From Candidatus Acidiferrum typicum (lineage in GTDB: Bacteria; Acidobacteriota; Terriglobia; Acidiferrales; UBA7541): a stretch of 51,419 bases of DNA. Below the pieces are notes generated by a model that worked only from the letters and a program-made list of their open reading frames with translations, had not been told where the DNA came from and made no database searches. The translations under genes and the position numbers were made by a program. Positions 6,963 through 14,787 of this stretch are shown piece by piece (position 1 is the stretch's first letter; every line of letters begins with the position of its first letter). The stretch lies in NCBI GenBank assembly GCA_025463055.1, contig JAOAPV010000058.1, forward strand, positions 1 to 51,419, given 5' to 3'.

Positions 6963-7182
6963 GTTTTCAACTCCTTTTATCTTTGAGCGCGCCAATTAGA
7001 AGCGTTTTGACATGCGCTACACGGATGCGACTTCTCGTTAGATTCCGTGCTTGTGGCCAGAAGGATGGCAGATTAGGGATTTGAAATCTGTTCGATATGA
7101 GTCACATTGACATATCCACTGGCGAGCGTGGTTTGGAGCGTCGAAGGGTATTACGGCAGTCGTGGAGTAATCTGGCGGGAAC

Positions 7183-7632
7183 TTAATTTAGCTGCAGCAA
7201 ATCAGTCAAAGATATATCCACAATATCCTGGGGGTCGAGCTTTCTCTGCAAGTTATCTACGAAGCGCATTGTAGAACCACCTGCAATGACCTCGATCTTT
7301 ATTTCCGCTTTCTCTTTGCCAATGTTAGGGCCCATGAAGTGAATGGTGTGGCGCTTGGCGTCGAATGTGCCCCGCAGCATCGCGGCATTATCGGTTCTGG
7401 TTATCTTCAACTCTTGGTGGCGCGTCGTATCGCAATTCAGGATGCCCGCAACATCGGGTTCGGCGTTGAATTCAGTGCATCTCACCTTGAACAGTTCGCA
7501 TAGATCAGCCCATGTTTTGGCCACAGTAAGAGCGAGATCATTCTGATCGCGGATCACTCTGGCATCTTGGAGCTGCTTTGTTTTTAGCAGGGCGGCAAAT
7601 CGCAGGGCGGCGTCCTTAGACCAGTCAGACAT
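7183..7632 (-). CDS. Hypothetical protein, coupled to upstream small gene
   Basis: A 149-residue soluble protein starting MSDWSKDAALRFAALL. Its ATG overlaps the end of the upstream gene by 8 bp, so it is probably translationally coupled. The N-terminal half is helical, with a cysteine-containing WADLCELFKVRC segment; the C-terminal half is beta-rich and ends DPQDIVDISLTDLLQLN. I recognise no family. The frame is open upstream of the ATG, but that region overlaps the neighbour and reads as arginine-rich noise. Confidence 0.55.
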   Translation of the reverse strand: MSDWSKDAALRFAALLKTKQLQDARVIRDQNDLALTVAKTWADLCELFKVRCTEFNAEPDVAGILNCDTTRHQELKITRTDNAAMLRGTFDAKRHTIHFMGPNIGKEKAEIKIEVIAGGSTMRFVDNLQRKLDPQDIVDISLTDLLQLN

Positions 7633-7834
7633 CCCGCTGCCTTCGGATCTTCCCCGTCTCAGGATCAACGTTGCTTTGCCACCAATTGGCAGCGCCCTCT
7701 TCAGTGCGAAATCGGCGGTCGATGCCGGGGGAAGCGGAGGAACGAACGTGCAAACGATCGTCCTTTTCTTCAAAGGTGAGCTGCCCGACTTCTTCGTTAT
7801 TGCCGTTGTGAAAGGTTCGAATGATTTTTGACAT
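7625..7834 (-). CDS. Hypothetical small protein
   Basis: A 69-residue protein starting MSKIIRTFHNGNNEEVGQL at ATG 7834, with AGGTG a few bases upstream. It is rich in charged residues, with an alternating pattern (LTFEEKDDRLHVRSS) suggesting beta-strands, and a WWQSNVDPETG segment near the end. It overlaps the following gene by 8 bp and follows a PGEY-family gene, so the three probably form one minus-strand transcript. Function unknown. Confidence 0.55.
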   Translation of the reverse strand: MSKIIRTFHNGNNEEVGQLTFEEKDDRLHVRSSASPGIDRRFRTEEGAANWWQSNVDPETGKIRRQRDV

Positions 7835-7866
7835 GAAACACCTAATTTCCGGTGGTCGCAAAGTCC

Positions 7867-8256
7867 CTAGCGCGATCGGTAGGCTTGTACGCGACCCGCC
7901 GGGGAGCAAAGCCATCCCCAGCTTGTACGATAACAGTTTCGAGCATACCTGTGGAGGCGTTTGTAGGACACCAGATCCGCTACGCGCGGGGCAGGCGCCA
8001 CGAGCCAAGCATAGCTGGTACAAAAGGATTTGCCGGCGGACTCCCGAATGCGTCTGAGGGGAGCGCGCAACCGCGAGGGCGTGGCAACAGCTGCAACTAT
8101 CTCTTGCGATTGATGGTCAACAACCTCGTACTTACCTGGCCAGAAGGAAACAATCTTCTTGATCCTGGACTTTGCGGCATTCAGATCTGCTGAGGTCTCA
8201 AGCCAAATGGCTGCGTTGTCCTCTCTTCTCAAGATGTCATACCGAGTTGGTTGCAT
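7867..8256 (-). CDS. Small 'PGEY' family protein, copy 2
   Basis: A 129-residue protein beginning MQPTRYDILRREDNAAIW at ATG 8256, preceded by AAAGG. The first 55 residues match the family of the genes at 1131 and 13062: YDIL, a WLETSADLNAAKSRI helix, then the WPGKYEVVDHQ strand followed by EIVA. Beyond that the protein is basic and low in recognisable structure (RLRAPLRRIRESAG), unlike the acidic tail of copy 3, so the tails are not conserved. A late frameshift could explain the unusual C-terminal composition, but I cannot prove it. Function unknown. Confidence 0.55.
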   Translation of the reverse strand: MQPTRYDILRREDNAAIWLETSADLNAAKSRIKKIVSFWPGKYEVVDHQSQEIVAAVATPSRLRAPLRRIRESAGKSFCTSYAWLVAPAPRVADLVSYKRLHRYARNCYRTSWGWLCSPAGRVQAYRSR

Positions 8257-8472
8257 GTACGCCTTTCCCGATTTTGCAGCTACTTCTGGCACGTCGGCGG
8301 GCGGGAGCCGTATGCGCTCTGCGGACTTGCCGCTACTCAGGCTGGGTATACATCATGGCAGGCGCCGGAGCACAGGTCTGTTCCAAAGGAGACATTTTTT
8401 CGTTAATGGCTTCGTGGACTGGACTACTTTTCCGGAGCCTTCGCGAACATCCTCCGCCATGGTGCACCGGGG

Positions 8473-9315
8473 TCATCGAGTGGCGGGACTCGAGTCTTGG
8501 TTTGCGGGCGGCGCTTCGCCGCGGAAGGGCAGCTTGAGTTTGTGGGATATCTCTGGCCAGAATTCGCGGAGGACGTCGAAGCCCATGTCTTGGAGGATGC
8601 TGTAGCTTACCCGCTCCACTGTGCTAGAAAACCCGCGTTGGCTGTCCGGGTGATAGGTGTTGTTCAGCACGATCGAGCTTGTGGTGCCCAGCCATTCGGA
8701 GAAATTAAACATGCGTTTGCCATCGTCGCGGTGAGCCACGACGGCGTGCGCCATCGCGTGAAGGAAACGCTTTCCGGCGGGGCCGTGGGCCAGGCGGTAG
8801 TAGCGCGGGTCCTCTGAAAAAATCGAGGGATAGGCAAATTCCTTGAAGAACCTTGATGTGGCCTGACCGGTGAAATCGGCACCGAAGCGCCGGCCGTATC
8901 CCTCGGCGCCCTGTCCATAGCGTGGGTCTGAGTTTTGGGCTTGGTCAAGCCCAGCGTCGAAACCGCTGGAAAGAAAATTCACCGGGTCAACTGAATCTTT
9001 GAGGAACAGAATGAATTTACCCTGCAGCGTGAGCGTGCAGAGTTTGGCACCAGGCTTGTAGCGCGGGGGGTGCACGGACTTGCGTTCTAAGGTTCCGGCG
9101 AAGGTGCCCACGAGCTTCTGGAGCGGCCCGTTGTAATCTTCAATGCGCACCATGGGTGGCGGCTCAAGGCACGGCGCCACGGCATTCTTCGTGGCTTCCT
9201 CAGGGAATGGGTTGGACAGGGGAGGTGGAGCGGGGGGTGGATCCTGCCCATAGACCGTGCGGCCAGCCAGCGCGACGAGCGCAGTCAAGAGGGAGATTTT
9301 TACCAGCGAGCGCAA
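8473..9315 (-). CDS. Secreted hypothetical protein with signal peptide
   Basis: A 280-residue protein with a clear Sec signal peptide (MRSLVKISLLTALVALAGRT, cleavage probably after VYG or nearby), then a proline-rich linker (DPPPAPPPLSNPFP). The mature domain contains YGQGAEGYGRRFGADF, FKEFAYPSIFSEDPRYYR and EWLGTTSSIVLNNTYHPDS, a conserved-looking set of aromatic and glycine motifs that I associate with a family of exported hypothetical proteins in Acidobacteria. A histidine-rich helix (FLHAMAHAVVAHRDDGKR) could bind a metal, but no catalytic motif is clear. Likely periplasmic or outer-membrane associated. Confidence 0.65.
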   Translation of the reverse strand: MRSLVKISLLTALVALAGRTVYGQDPPPAPPPLSNPFPEEATKNAVAPCLEPPPMVRIEDYNGPLQKLVGTFAGTLERKSVHPPRYKPGAKLCTLTLQGKFILFLKDSVDPVNFLSSGFDAGLDQAQNSDPRYGQGAEGYGRRFGADFTGQATSRFFKEFAYPSIFSEDPRYYRLAHGPAGKRFLHAMAHAVVAHRDDGKRMFNFSEWLGTTSSIVLNNTYHPDSQRGFSSTVERVSYSILQDMGFDVLREFWPEISHKLKLPFRGEAPPANQDSSPATR

Positions 9316-9478
9316 GCGGTTTGTTCGTGCCCCACAATCTGACTAGGACACCATTATTTTTGCACAAGCGACCGGGAGATGCACACTCGTGCTGCGTGTC
9401 GTTGCTATAGATACTTTGTGACTAAAAATTGTTCGTGCGCAACTATCGAGCGGAAAAACGTGAAGTCATAGCCTCTGC

Positions 9479-12400
9479 TTATTGCAGCGTCACAGCAAGG
9501 GTAACCGTGTGACTGACTGCCGCGACGCCACCACTCCCGGTGGCCGTCAGTGTGACGACGCTGAAGGTAGCCCCAGGCGTACCGAACACGGTTGGGGTAG
9601 TGGCGGATGAACTGGAGCCGCCGCATCCCGCAAGAGCGCCCAGCGAGCAAATTAGAATAAGAAAGGCGCAGACTTGCAGGCGACGCTTCTTTCCGGGCCA
9701 ACCAAAAAGTAATGCAAATGCCATGCTCAGGGCGACCACGGAGCCGCCAAACTGCGGGTGGCGCCTGAGCGAGTCGAAACGCATTGTGGCCTGAGCGGCA
9801 GACTTGGCGATGGTCACCTTGGCGCTGGCTGGGGTAAAGCCATCGAGATTTAGTTGGGCTGGTTGCACGCTGCAAGTTGTACCGGAAGGAATACCCGAGC
9901 AGGTAAGGGAGACGGTTCCAGAGAAGCCGAGACCGGGACCTGGGCTCAGGAGAACTGTGGCTGTACCTGGTGCAGCCGCGGAGGCGGTCACATTTCCGGG
10001 ATTGACCGCGATTTGGAAATCGGGGTTGCCGATAAACAGTATCCTTGGCGGCGAGGTCGAGCCGTTGAAGTTGGCATCGCCGGAATACACGGCAGTAATA
10101 CTGTTGGACCCCGCTGGCAATTGCGTTGTTGTCAGAACGGCCAAGAAGTTCTGCAACTTTACGGGATTTCCAATGGCTTGTGTGCCGGTGAAAAACTGCA
10201 CGGTTCCGGTCGGCACCCCGACCCCATGCGGAAAAACGGCTGCTTCGAGAATGACGGGAATATTTGGTAGCTCTCCATTCGGAATGAGCAGCAATGTTTG
10301 CGTGCTTCCTTTCGCGACCGTGACCGTGAGCGCACGCGCCGCGCTGGGTTGGAAACTTGGGTCGCCGGAGTAGCTTGCGTTTAGAGTATGAGTGCCGACC
10401 GCAAGGGACGTTTCCTGAACAAGGGCACTGCCCTGGATGCTCAGCGGCACAATCATCAGGTTGGATGTGTTTCCGTTGAACGTGTCTGAAAAAGTGATAT
10501 TTCCATTCGTTGCTCCTTGATTGGAAGCTCCGGCCACACTCGCCTGAAGAAAGAAGAAGTCGCTGTAGGTCGTGGACGTCGCCGGAGCCAAGCCCCCGTT
10601 GAGGGTCGAAAATGTTGTACTACTGGGTTCGGCGGCAACAGTTACGGTTACGCCAGCCGAAGTGCTCGCGCCGAAACTGACGTCACCTCCATAGCTCGCC
10701 GTAGCGGAGTAGGTTCCCCCAGGAAGCGTCGCAATTGGAACAGCAAGCGCGCCGTTGTTCAAAATTCCAAGGTTGATCGTCTGCGAGCCTCCGGTCAAAA
10801 GAGCAACATCCCCGGTGGGCGTTCCGCTCACGCTTACCGGAGCTACCGTGACGGAGGCGGTGACCGATTGACCGTGCGTTATGTTGGCCGGTGAAAGTTG
10901 CAGCCTGGTGGTTGTCGCCGCAAAGGTCACGTTTTGCCAATTGGCGACGAGGTTGGCGGCGTTGAGAGAGCCCAGCCCGGTCACCAAATCATACCCAGCT
11001 TGCGCAGGAAAGCCGGTCAGCCCGGGAACGTTGCTGTTGCCCTGGGTGACGTCATTGAAGATGCAGGTGCCCTGAGGAGGGCCGCTGGATTTGCAGCTCG
11101 CCGTCTGGCTGGCGGCAAGAGGGTAAAGCACGAAATTCGCCTGCCCCTGCCTGGAATTTGTCTTTTGGTTGACGAGAGCCATAATGGCAGCAAACGTGGG
11201 CGTTGAGGCGGATGTACCGCCAACAACAAAAGCACTGATTAGTTGTCCCTTGCTATCGGTGAGGCAAACGCCGTCTTGGCACAATAAATATCCATCGTGC
11301 AGTCCGGCAGCACTTAGCGATATGTCCGGAAGATCGCGTTTTCCGTCGGCTGGTACGCCGGGACCAATTTGCCAGGGCGGCTTGCTATAGAGCGTGCTTG
11401 CTCCTCCGCTGCTGGCAAACAAGTTAGGAAAAAAGCACTGGCTCGGGTCGGAACAACTCTCATTCCACACAGCTTCGGGGATATAACCGAGCGCGGAAGA
11501 TTGATCAGGCCCGTTCGTGACCGCCCAATATTTACTGTCGTTGCCGTTTTCGTTGAATTGCGTGCCGCCCACCGCCACGTTGAAGGGGGTAGAGGCAAGG
11601 CCATTCACCCCTGCGCCGTGAGTTGCAGGTCCAAAATTAGGGTTGTCGCAACCGGCTGCCCCGTTGTCGCCACTCGAGACAATTACAGTGATGCCCTGAG
11701 CGGCAGCTTGCGCCCACAAATTATTGTAGAAGGCGTTCTGCGCTTGGCCGAGGCTAACCTCGCATAGGCCGAAGCTCATGCTCAGAATGGGCGAAATGTT
11801 ATTGTCGACAATGTATTGAGCCGAGAGATCCGCACCATCGGTGGTGTTGGTGCTCCCGGAAACGACAAAATTGATCTTTGCCTTTGGCGCGATGGCGCCC
11901 GACCACTCGACATCGAGGTCTGCTTCGCTCTCCTCACCAGACCCAAGGAAATTTCCCGGGTCGGGGCCATCCAAAATGATCGTGGGGTCGTTTGCCGGCA
12001 GGCCAAACGCTATGCGAAAAATCTGAATGTCGGAAAGGTTGATGTTGTTGCGCCCAACGATAGCAATGCTTTGTCCGGTGCCGTCGATTCCGGCTTTGTA
12101 AAGTGGAGCGGTGTTGAAAATTTTGGCAAAGTCACCGGGACTCAGGTAATGAGCCGGACCTGCGCTGCCGTTGAACGTGAAGCTCGGCTGCCATGTGCTG
12201 GTGCTTGCGATCCTGCTGGCGGGGCCAAGCGCTCGTATGGTCGAAAGCTTTTCAAAATTATGGAGCGTGTTTACGCCGGCAACCACCGTCGCAAATGCAG
12301 CAGGAATCTGGGGATCTAAGGCGTTCGCGTAGTGACTCTTTCCGTTCACGACAAACGAATGAATCGGCGTGTGGAAGGCTTCCTTGACCTGTGCGGCTGT

Positions 12401-12856
12401 TCCTGTGAACTCGATGGTCATGCCGCCGCGAGCGATCCGGTTGACGCGAAGACCATGTGACTGCAGCCAAGCTGTCAGAGTTTGGAGATCGGACTTCGAA
12501 GGGCCAAAGCGCTCCGCAAACTGCTCCGGTGAGAGCCATGTATGAAAGCTGGATGAAGATTTGTCCTGCTGCGCGGTGATCAGCTCCTGAAGAGCGGTGT
12601 CTGTGGCCCCTTCACGTTTCAGAACCAACAGCATGCGTTCCATGGGCAGATCAGCAGCGACTTCGCCGCGATCGTTGGCGGTCGTAGCCAGCGAGTGACG
12701 ATTGCCTTTGAGAACGATTATCGAGGATTCGTCGATCGAACCAATGCGGCTTGCACGTTCGGGGATTTGGGCCTTCGCCGATTGTGAACAGGCGACGAGA
12801 ATACAGGCTGAGACGAGGGCGGCGAGGGCCAGCTTGGGGTAGCTCTGCACGGGCAA
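9479..12856 (-). CDS. Sedolisin-type (S53) protease with Ig-like repeats
   Basis: A 1125-residue exported serine-carboxyl protease. It has a signal peptide with VACSQSAKAQ, then a pro-kumamolisin activation domain (about residues 45-200). The S53 catalytic domain (about 225-640) carries E311 and D315 (SEADLDVEW), the oxyanion Asp D397 (SSGDNG) and the nucleophile S549 (GGTSAS). The late AGYDLVTGLGSLN segment is where sedolisins bind calcium. About three Ig-like repeats follow, then a hydrophobic segment, a basic GKKRR, a second hydrophobic run ending LAGCGG, and a final beta segment. The start is TTG, supported by AAGGA about 8 nt upstream. The enzyme should be acid-active, self-processing and extracytoplasmic (known for the family). 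Confidence 0.9.
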   Translation of the reverse strand: MPVQSYPKLALAALVSACILVACSQSAKAQIPERASRIGSIDESSIIVLKGNRHSLATTANDRGEVAADLPMERMLLVLKREGATDTALQELITAQQDKSSSSFHTWLSPEQFAERFGPSKSDLQTLTAWLQSHGLRVNRIARGGMTIEFTGTAAQVKEAFHTPIHSFVVNGKSHYANALDPQIPAAFATVVAGVNTLHNFEKLSTIRALGPASRIASTSTWQPSFTFNGSAGPAHYLSPGDFAKIFNTAPLYKAGIDGTGQSIAIVGRNNINLSDIQIFRIAFGLPANDPTIILDGPDPGNFLGSGEESEADLDVEWSGAIAPKAKINFVVSGSTNTTDGADLSAQYIVDNNISPILSMSFGLCEVSLGQAQNAFYNNLWAQAAAQGITVIVSSGDNGAAGCDNPNFGPATHGAGVNGLASTPFNVAVGGTQFNENGNDSKYWAVTNGPDQSSALGYIPEAVWNESCSDPSQCFFPNLFASSGGASTLYSKPPWQIGPGVPADGKRDLPDISLSAAGLHDGYLLCQDGVCLTDSKGQLISAFVVGGTSASTPTFAAIMALVNQKTNSRQGQANFVLYPLAASQTASCKSSGPPQGTCIFNDVTQGNSNVPGLTGFPAQAGYDLVTGLGSLNAANLVANWQNVTFAATTTRLQLSPANITHGQSVTASVTVAPVSVSGTPTGDVALLTGGSQTINLGILNNGALAVPIATLPGGTYSATASYGGDVSFGASTSAGVTVTVAAEPSSTTFSTLNGGLAPATSTTYSDFFFLQASVAGASNQGATNGNITFSDTFNGNTSNLMIVPLSIQGSALVQETSLAVGTHTLNASYSGDPSFQPSAARALTVTVAKGSTQTLLLIPNGELPNIPVILEAAVFPHGVGVPTGTVQFFTGTQAIGNPVKLQNFLAVLTTTQLPAGSNSITAVYSGDANFNGSTSPPRILFIGNPDFQIAVNPGNVTASAAAPGTATVLLSPGPGLGFSGTVSLTCSGIPSGTTCSVQPAQLNLDGFTPASAKVTIAKSAAQATMRFDSLRRHPQFGGSVVALSMAFALLFGWPGKKRRLQVCAFLILICSLGALAGCGGSSSSATTPTVFGTPGATFSVVTLTATGSGGVAAVSHTVTLAVTLQ

Positions 12857-13026
12857 CGTTATTCCTTAATTACCTGGAAAGCCCACGACTTATATCTGAA
12901 ATACCTGCTCTCGGATAGCGAAATATTATCGAACAACGCGAGGAGTAGATGATGCGGCGAAAGCGTGAAGATTAGGAGAGTTGCGCGTTTGGGAGGAGGC
13001 CCTTCGACGCTGCATTCTTGCGGACA

Positions 13027-13051
13027 AGGGGCACAGCAGTGCTGTGCCCCT
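13027..13051. repeat. 25-bp palindromic hairpin
   Basis: Twelve-base perfect arms (AGGGGCACAGCA and its complement) separated by one G. It lies 10 bp beyond the stop of the minus-strand PGEY gene and before the sedolisin gene. The arms end in GCCCCTAC, as does the hairpin at 18681. It may end transcription or stabilise a 3' end, but only a weak T-run follows on the minus strand. Confidence 0.55.
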
Positions 13052-13061
13052 ACAATTTTGG

Positions 13062-13427
13062 CTATGCTACTGCCGGCTGCAGGACTTGCAAGTACTCGTC
13101 GAAATCGTCGTCGTCGAACGCTGAATCGTCGTTGAGAGCGGCGTTGTCGTCGAACGCGCCATTGCCGTTGAGCCCTGCAACTGCAGGCTGCGGAGTTTCG
13201 ATGTAATCGTCTTCCTGGCGCCACCACTCTGGTATTTGCGGACTCTCGTGGATGGAGAAGTGCGCGACGAGGGTTTTTGTTTCTTGATTGAAGACGATGT
13301 ATTCGCCGGGGGAATCAGCTAGCAATTCCCAAACGCGAAGCCTGGCCGCGCTGAGTTCTTCCGCGGCTTCCAACCATGCCAAGCTGTCATCACTCAGGAC
13401 TTTCATAATGTCGAATGGATTGTTCAC
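13062..13427 (-). CDS. Small 'PGEY' family protein, copy 3
   Basis: A 121-residue member of the same family as the genes at 1131 and 7867. It opens MNNPFDIMKVLSDDSLAWLE, followed by the AEELSAARLRVWELLADS helix and the SPGEYIVFNQETK strand. Its C-terminal half is different: WRQEDDYIE followed by a run of Asp/Asn-rich repeats (FDDNAALNDDSAFDDDDFDE), making it strongly acidic. The acidic repeats, with short units of the form (N/F)DD, may be simple-sequence expansion. Upstream is a gap that holds no other gene. Function unknown. Confidence 0.6.
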   Translation of the reverse strand: MNNPFDIMKVLSDDSLAWLEAAEELSAARLRVWELLADSPGEYIVFNQETKTLVAHFSIHESPQIPEWWRQEDDYIETPQPAVAGLNGNGAFDDNAALNDDSAFDDDDFDEYLQVLQPAVA

Positions 13428-13673
13428 CGAGCGTGCCTCCTGGGATTAAGAGCCCCTCAAATGGGGCGCATGCAAATTAGCCGGTGGGGACCTAGTGCGC
13501 TATCCGGTAAACCGCTTATCAGCCGGGATGAATTGTCGTAGGGGAGGGATTTGGTTTGCGGCAACGAAAGCGCCCCTGCATGACAGGAAAATTCCGCAGG
13601 GAAAAGCGAGGGTTCACCTGATTGCGAGATTTACGCTGCGCAGTAAAGTTTCGTAACAGGAGGCCCCCGGTCC

Positions 13674-13922
13674 ATGATGGAAGTTCCCTCAGTTGCTGCA
13701 AAGGCGATTGAACGAATCCTCGAACTGTCCGCTGATTTACAGATTAAACGGCGCGCAACTGCGCTGTACTCTTTCGAGTTTCAAGAATACAGCGCGGCGA
13801 TAGCGGCTTATGGCGAAGTGCTGGAATTGCTCACCGGGCTGCAACGGGAGGAGCTGTATTCTCCGAGCCTTGGCCTTCTCGGTTCGGTAGAGTCTTCGGC
13901 AGAGACGCGAGCCATTGTTTAG
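13674..13922 (+). CDS. Hypothetical small helical protein
   Basis: An 82-residue open frame starting MMEVPSVAAKAIERILELS, with AGGAGG about 11 nt upstream of the first of two ATGs. The composition is helical, with an amphipathic repeat (FEFQEYSAAIAAYGEVLELLTGLQREELY). There is no known motif or signal peptide. The spacing and lack of family evidence leave it uncertain, but the codon use looks ordinary. Confidence 0.4.
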   Translation: MMEVPSVAAKAIERILELSADLQIKRRATALYSFEFQEYSAAIAAYGEVLELLTGLQREELYSPSLGLLGSVESSAETRAIV

Positions 13923-14076
13923 CGAATTACAAAACGCAGTTTGAATTTGCGATCCCGCTACGTCGGCGCAGCCACTGTCAAAATGCCGACGATGCTCCTT
14001 ATTTTTCATTCAAATTTAGTTTGGCTGACTGCGCACTTCTGCTTGCGGTCCGTCATCTCACCAATTGGGAAGAATT

Positions 14077-14739
14077 ATGTTCCCATTTCGAGATCGCACG
14101 GAAGCGGGCCGGCTGCTGGCTGAGACTCTGCAGGAATATGCCAACCGGGACGATGTGGTAGTGCTTGCGCTGCCTAGGGGCGGAGTGCCCGTCGGGTTCG
14201 AGGTTGCGAAGGCGCTCAACGCACCTCTCGACATTTTCGTGGTGCGCAAATTGGGATTGCCCGGGCAAGAAGAATTGGCGATGGGAGCGATTGCCTCGGG
14301 CGGCGCGCGAGTGTTGAACGGGGAAGTTATCCGCGCGCTCGGCATACCCGACGACGTAGTGGAACAAGTGACGCAGGAAGAGCAACGCGAGTTGGAGCGC
14401 CGGGAACGGGAATATCGCGACGGGCGTCCGCCGGTAGACGTGCGCGGGCGCACAGTGATTTTGGTGGACGACGGCTTGGCGACGGGTTCATCGATGCGCG
14501 TGGCGGTGCTCGCGCTCCGGCAGAAGGATCCGGCGCAAATTGTCGTTGCTGTGCCGGTGGCGCCACGCGAGTCCTGCGCGGAGTTGCAATCCGTGGCTGA
14601 CAGGGTAGTTTGCGCGGTCACCCCAGAGCCGTTCTGGGGTGTGGGCCAGTGGTACGCAGATTTTTCCCAAACCAGCGATGAAGAAGTGCGCGACCTGCTG
14701 AGGCGCGCCGCAAGCTTCCCCGCGCACAGAGCCGCCTGA
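14077..14739 (+). CDS. Phosphoribosyltransferase-domain protein
   Basis: A 220-residue type I phosphoribosyltransferase fold. The PRPP-binding loop is textbook: VILVDDGLATGSSM at residues 127-140. Upstream elements fit the fold: VVVLALPRGGVPVGFEVA and the RKLGLPGQEELAMGAIA hood. I chose the ATG at 14077 because GGAAG lies 5 nt ahead; a TTG 12 nt upstream is open. The substrate is not predictable from sequence. It lies 48 bp before an erythromycin-esterase-type gene, and these two domains are known to occur together, sometimes as one fused protein, so the pair probably acts together. Confidence 0.85.
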   Translation: MFPFRDRTEAGRLLAETLQEYANRDDVVVLALPRGGVPVGFEVAKALNAPLDIFVVRKLGLPGQEELAMGAIASGGARVLNGEVIRALGIPDDVVEQVTQEEQRELERREREYRDGRPPVDVRGRTVILVDDGLATGSSMRVAVLALRQKDPAQIVVAVPVAPRESCAELQSVADRVVCAVTPEPFWGVGQWYADFSQTSDEEVRDLLRRAASFPAHRAA

Positions 14740-14787
14740 GTTTTAAAACCGCCCTAGCCCATTCGCCCGCCCGGAAGGATTTCCATC

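Noticed and set aside
13062-13180. Asp/Asn-rich stretch of the third PGEY protein as a calcium-binding repeat
   Set aside because: The repeats do not match EF-hand or RTX spacing and look like simple sequence expansion.
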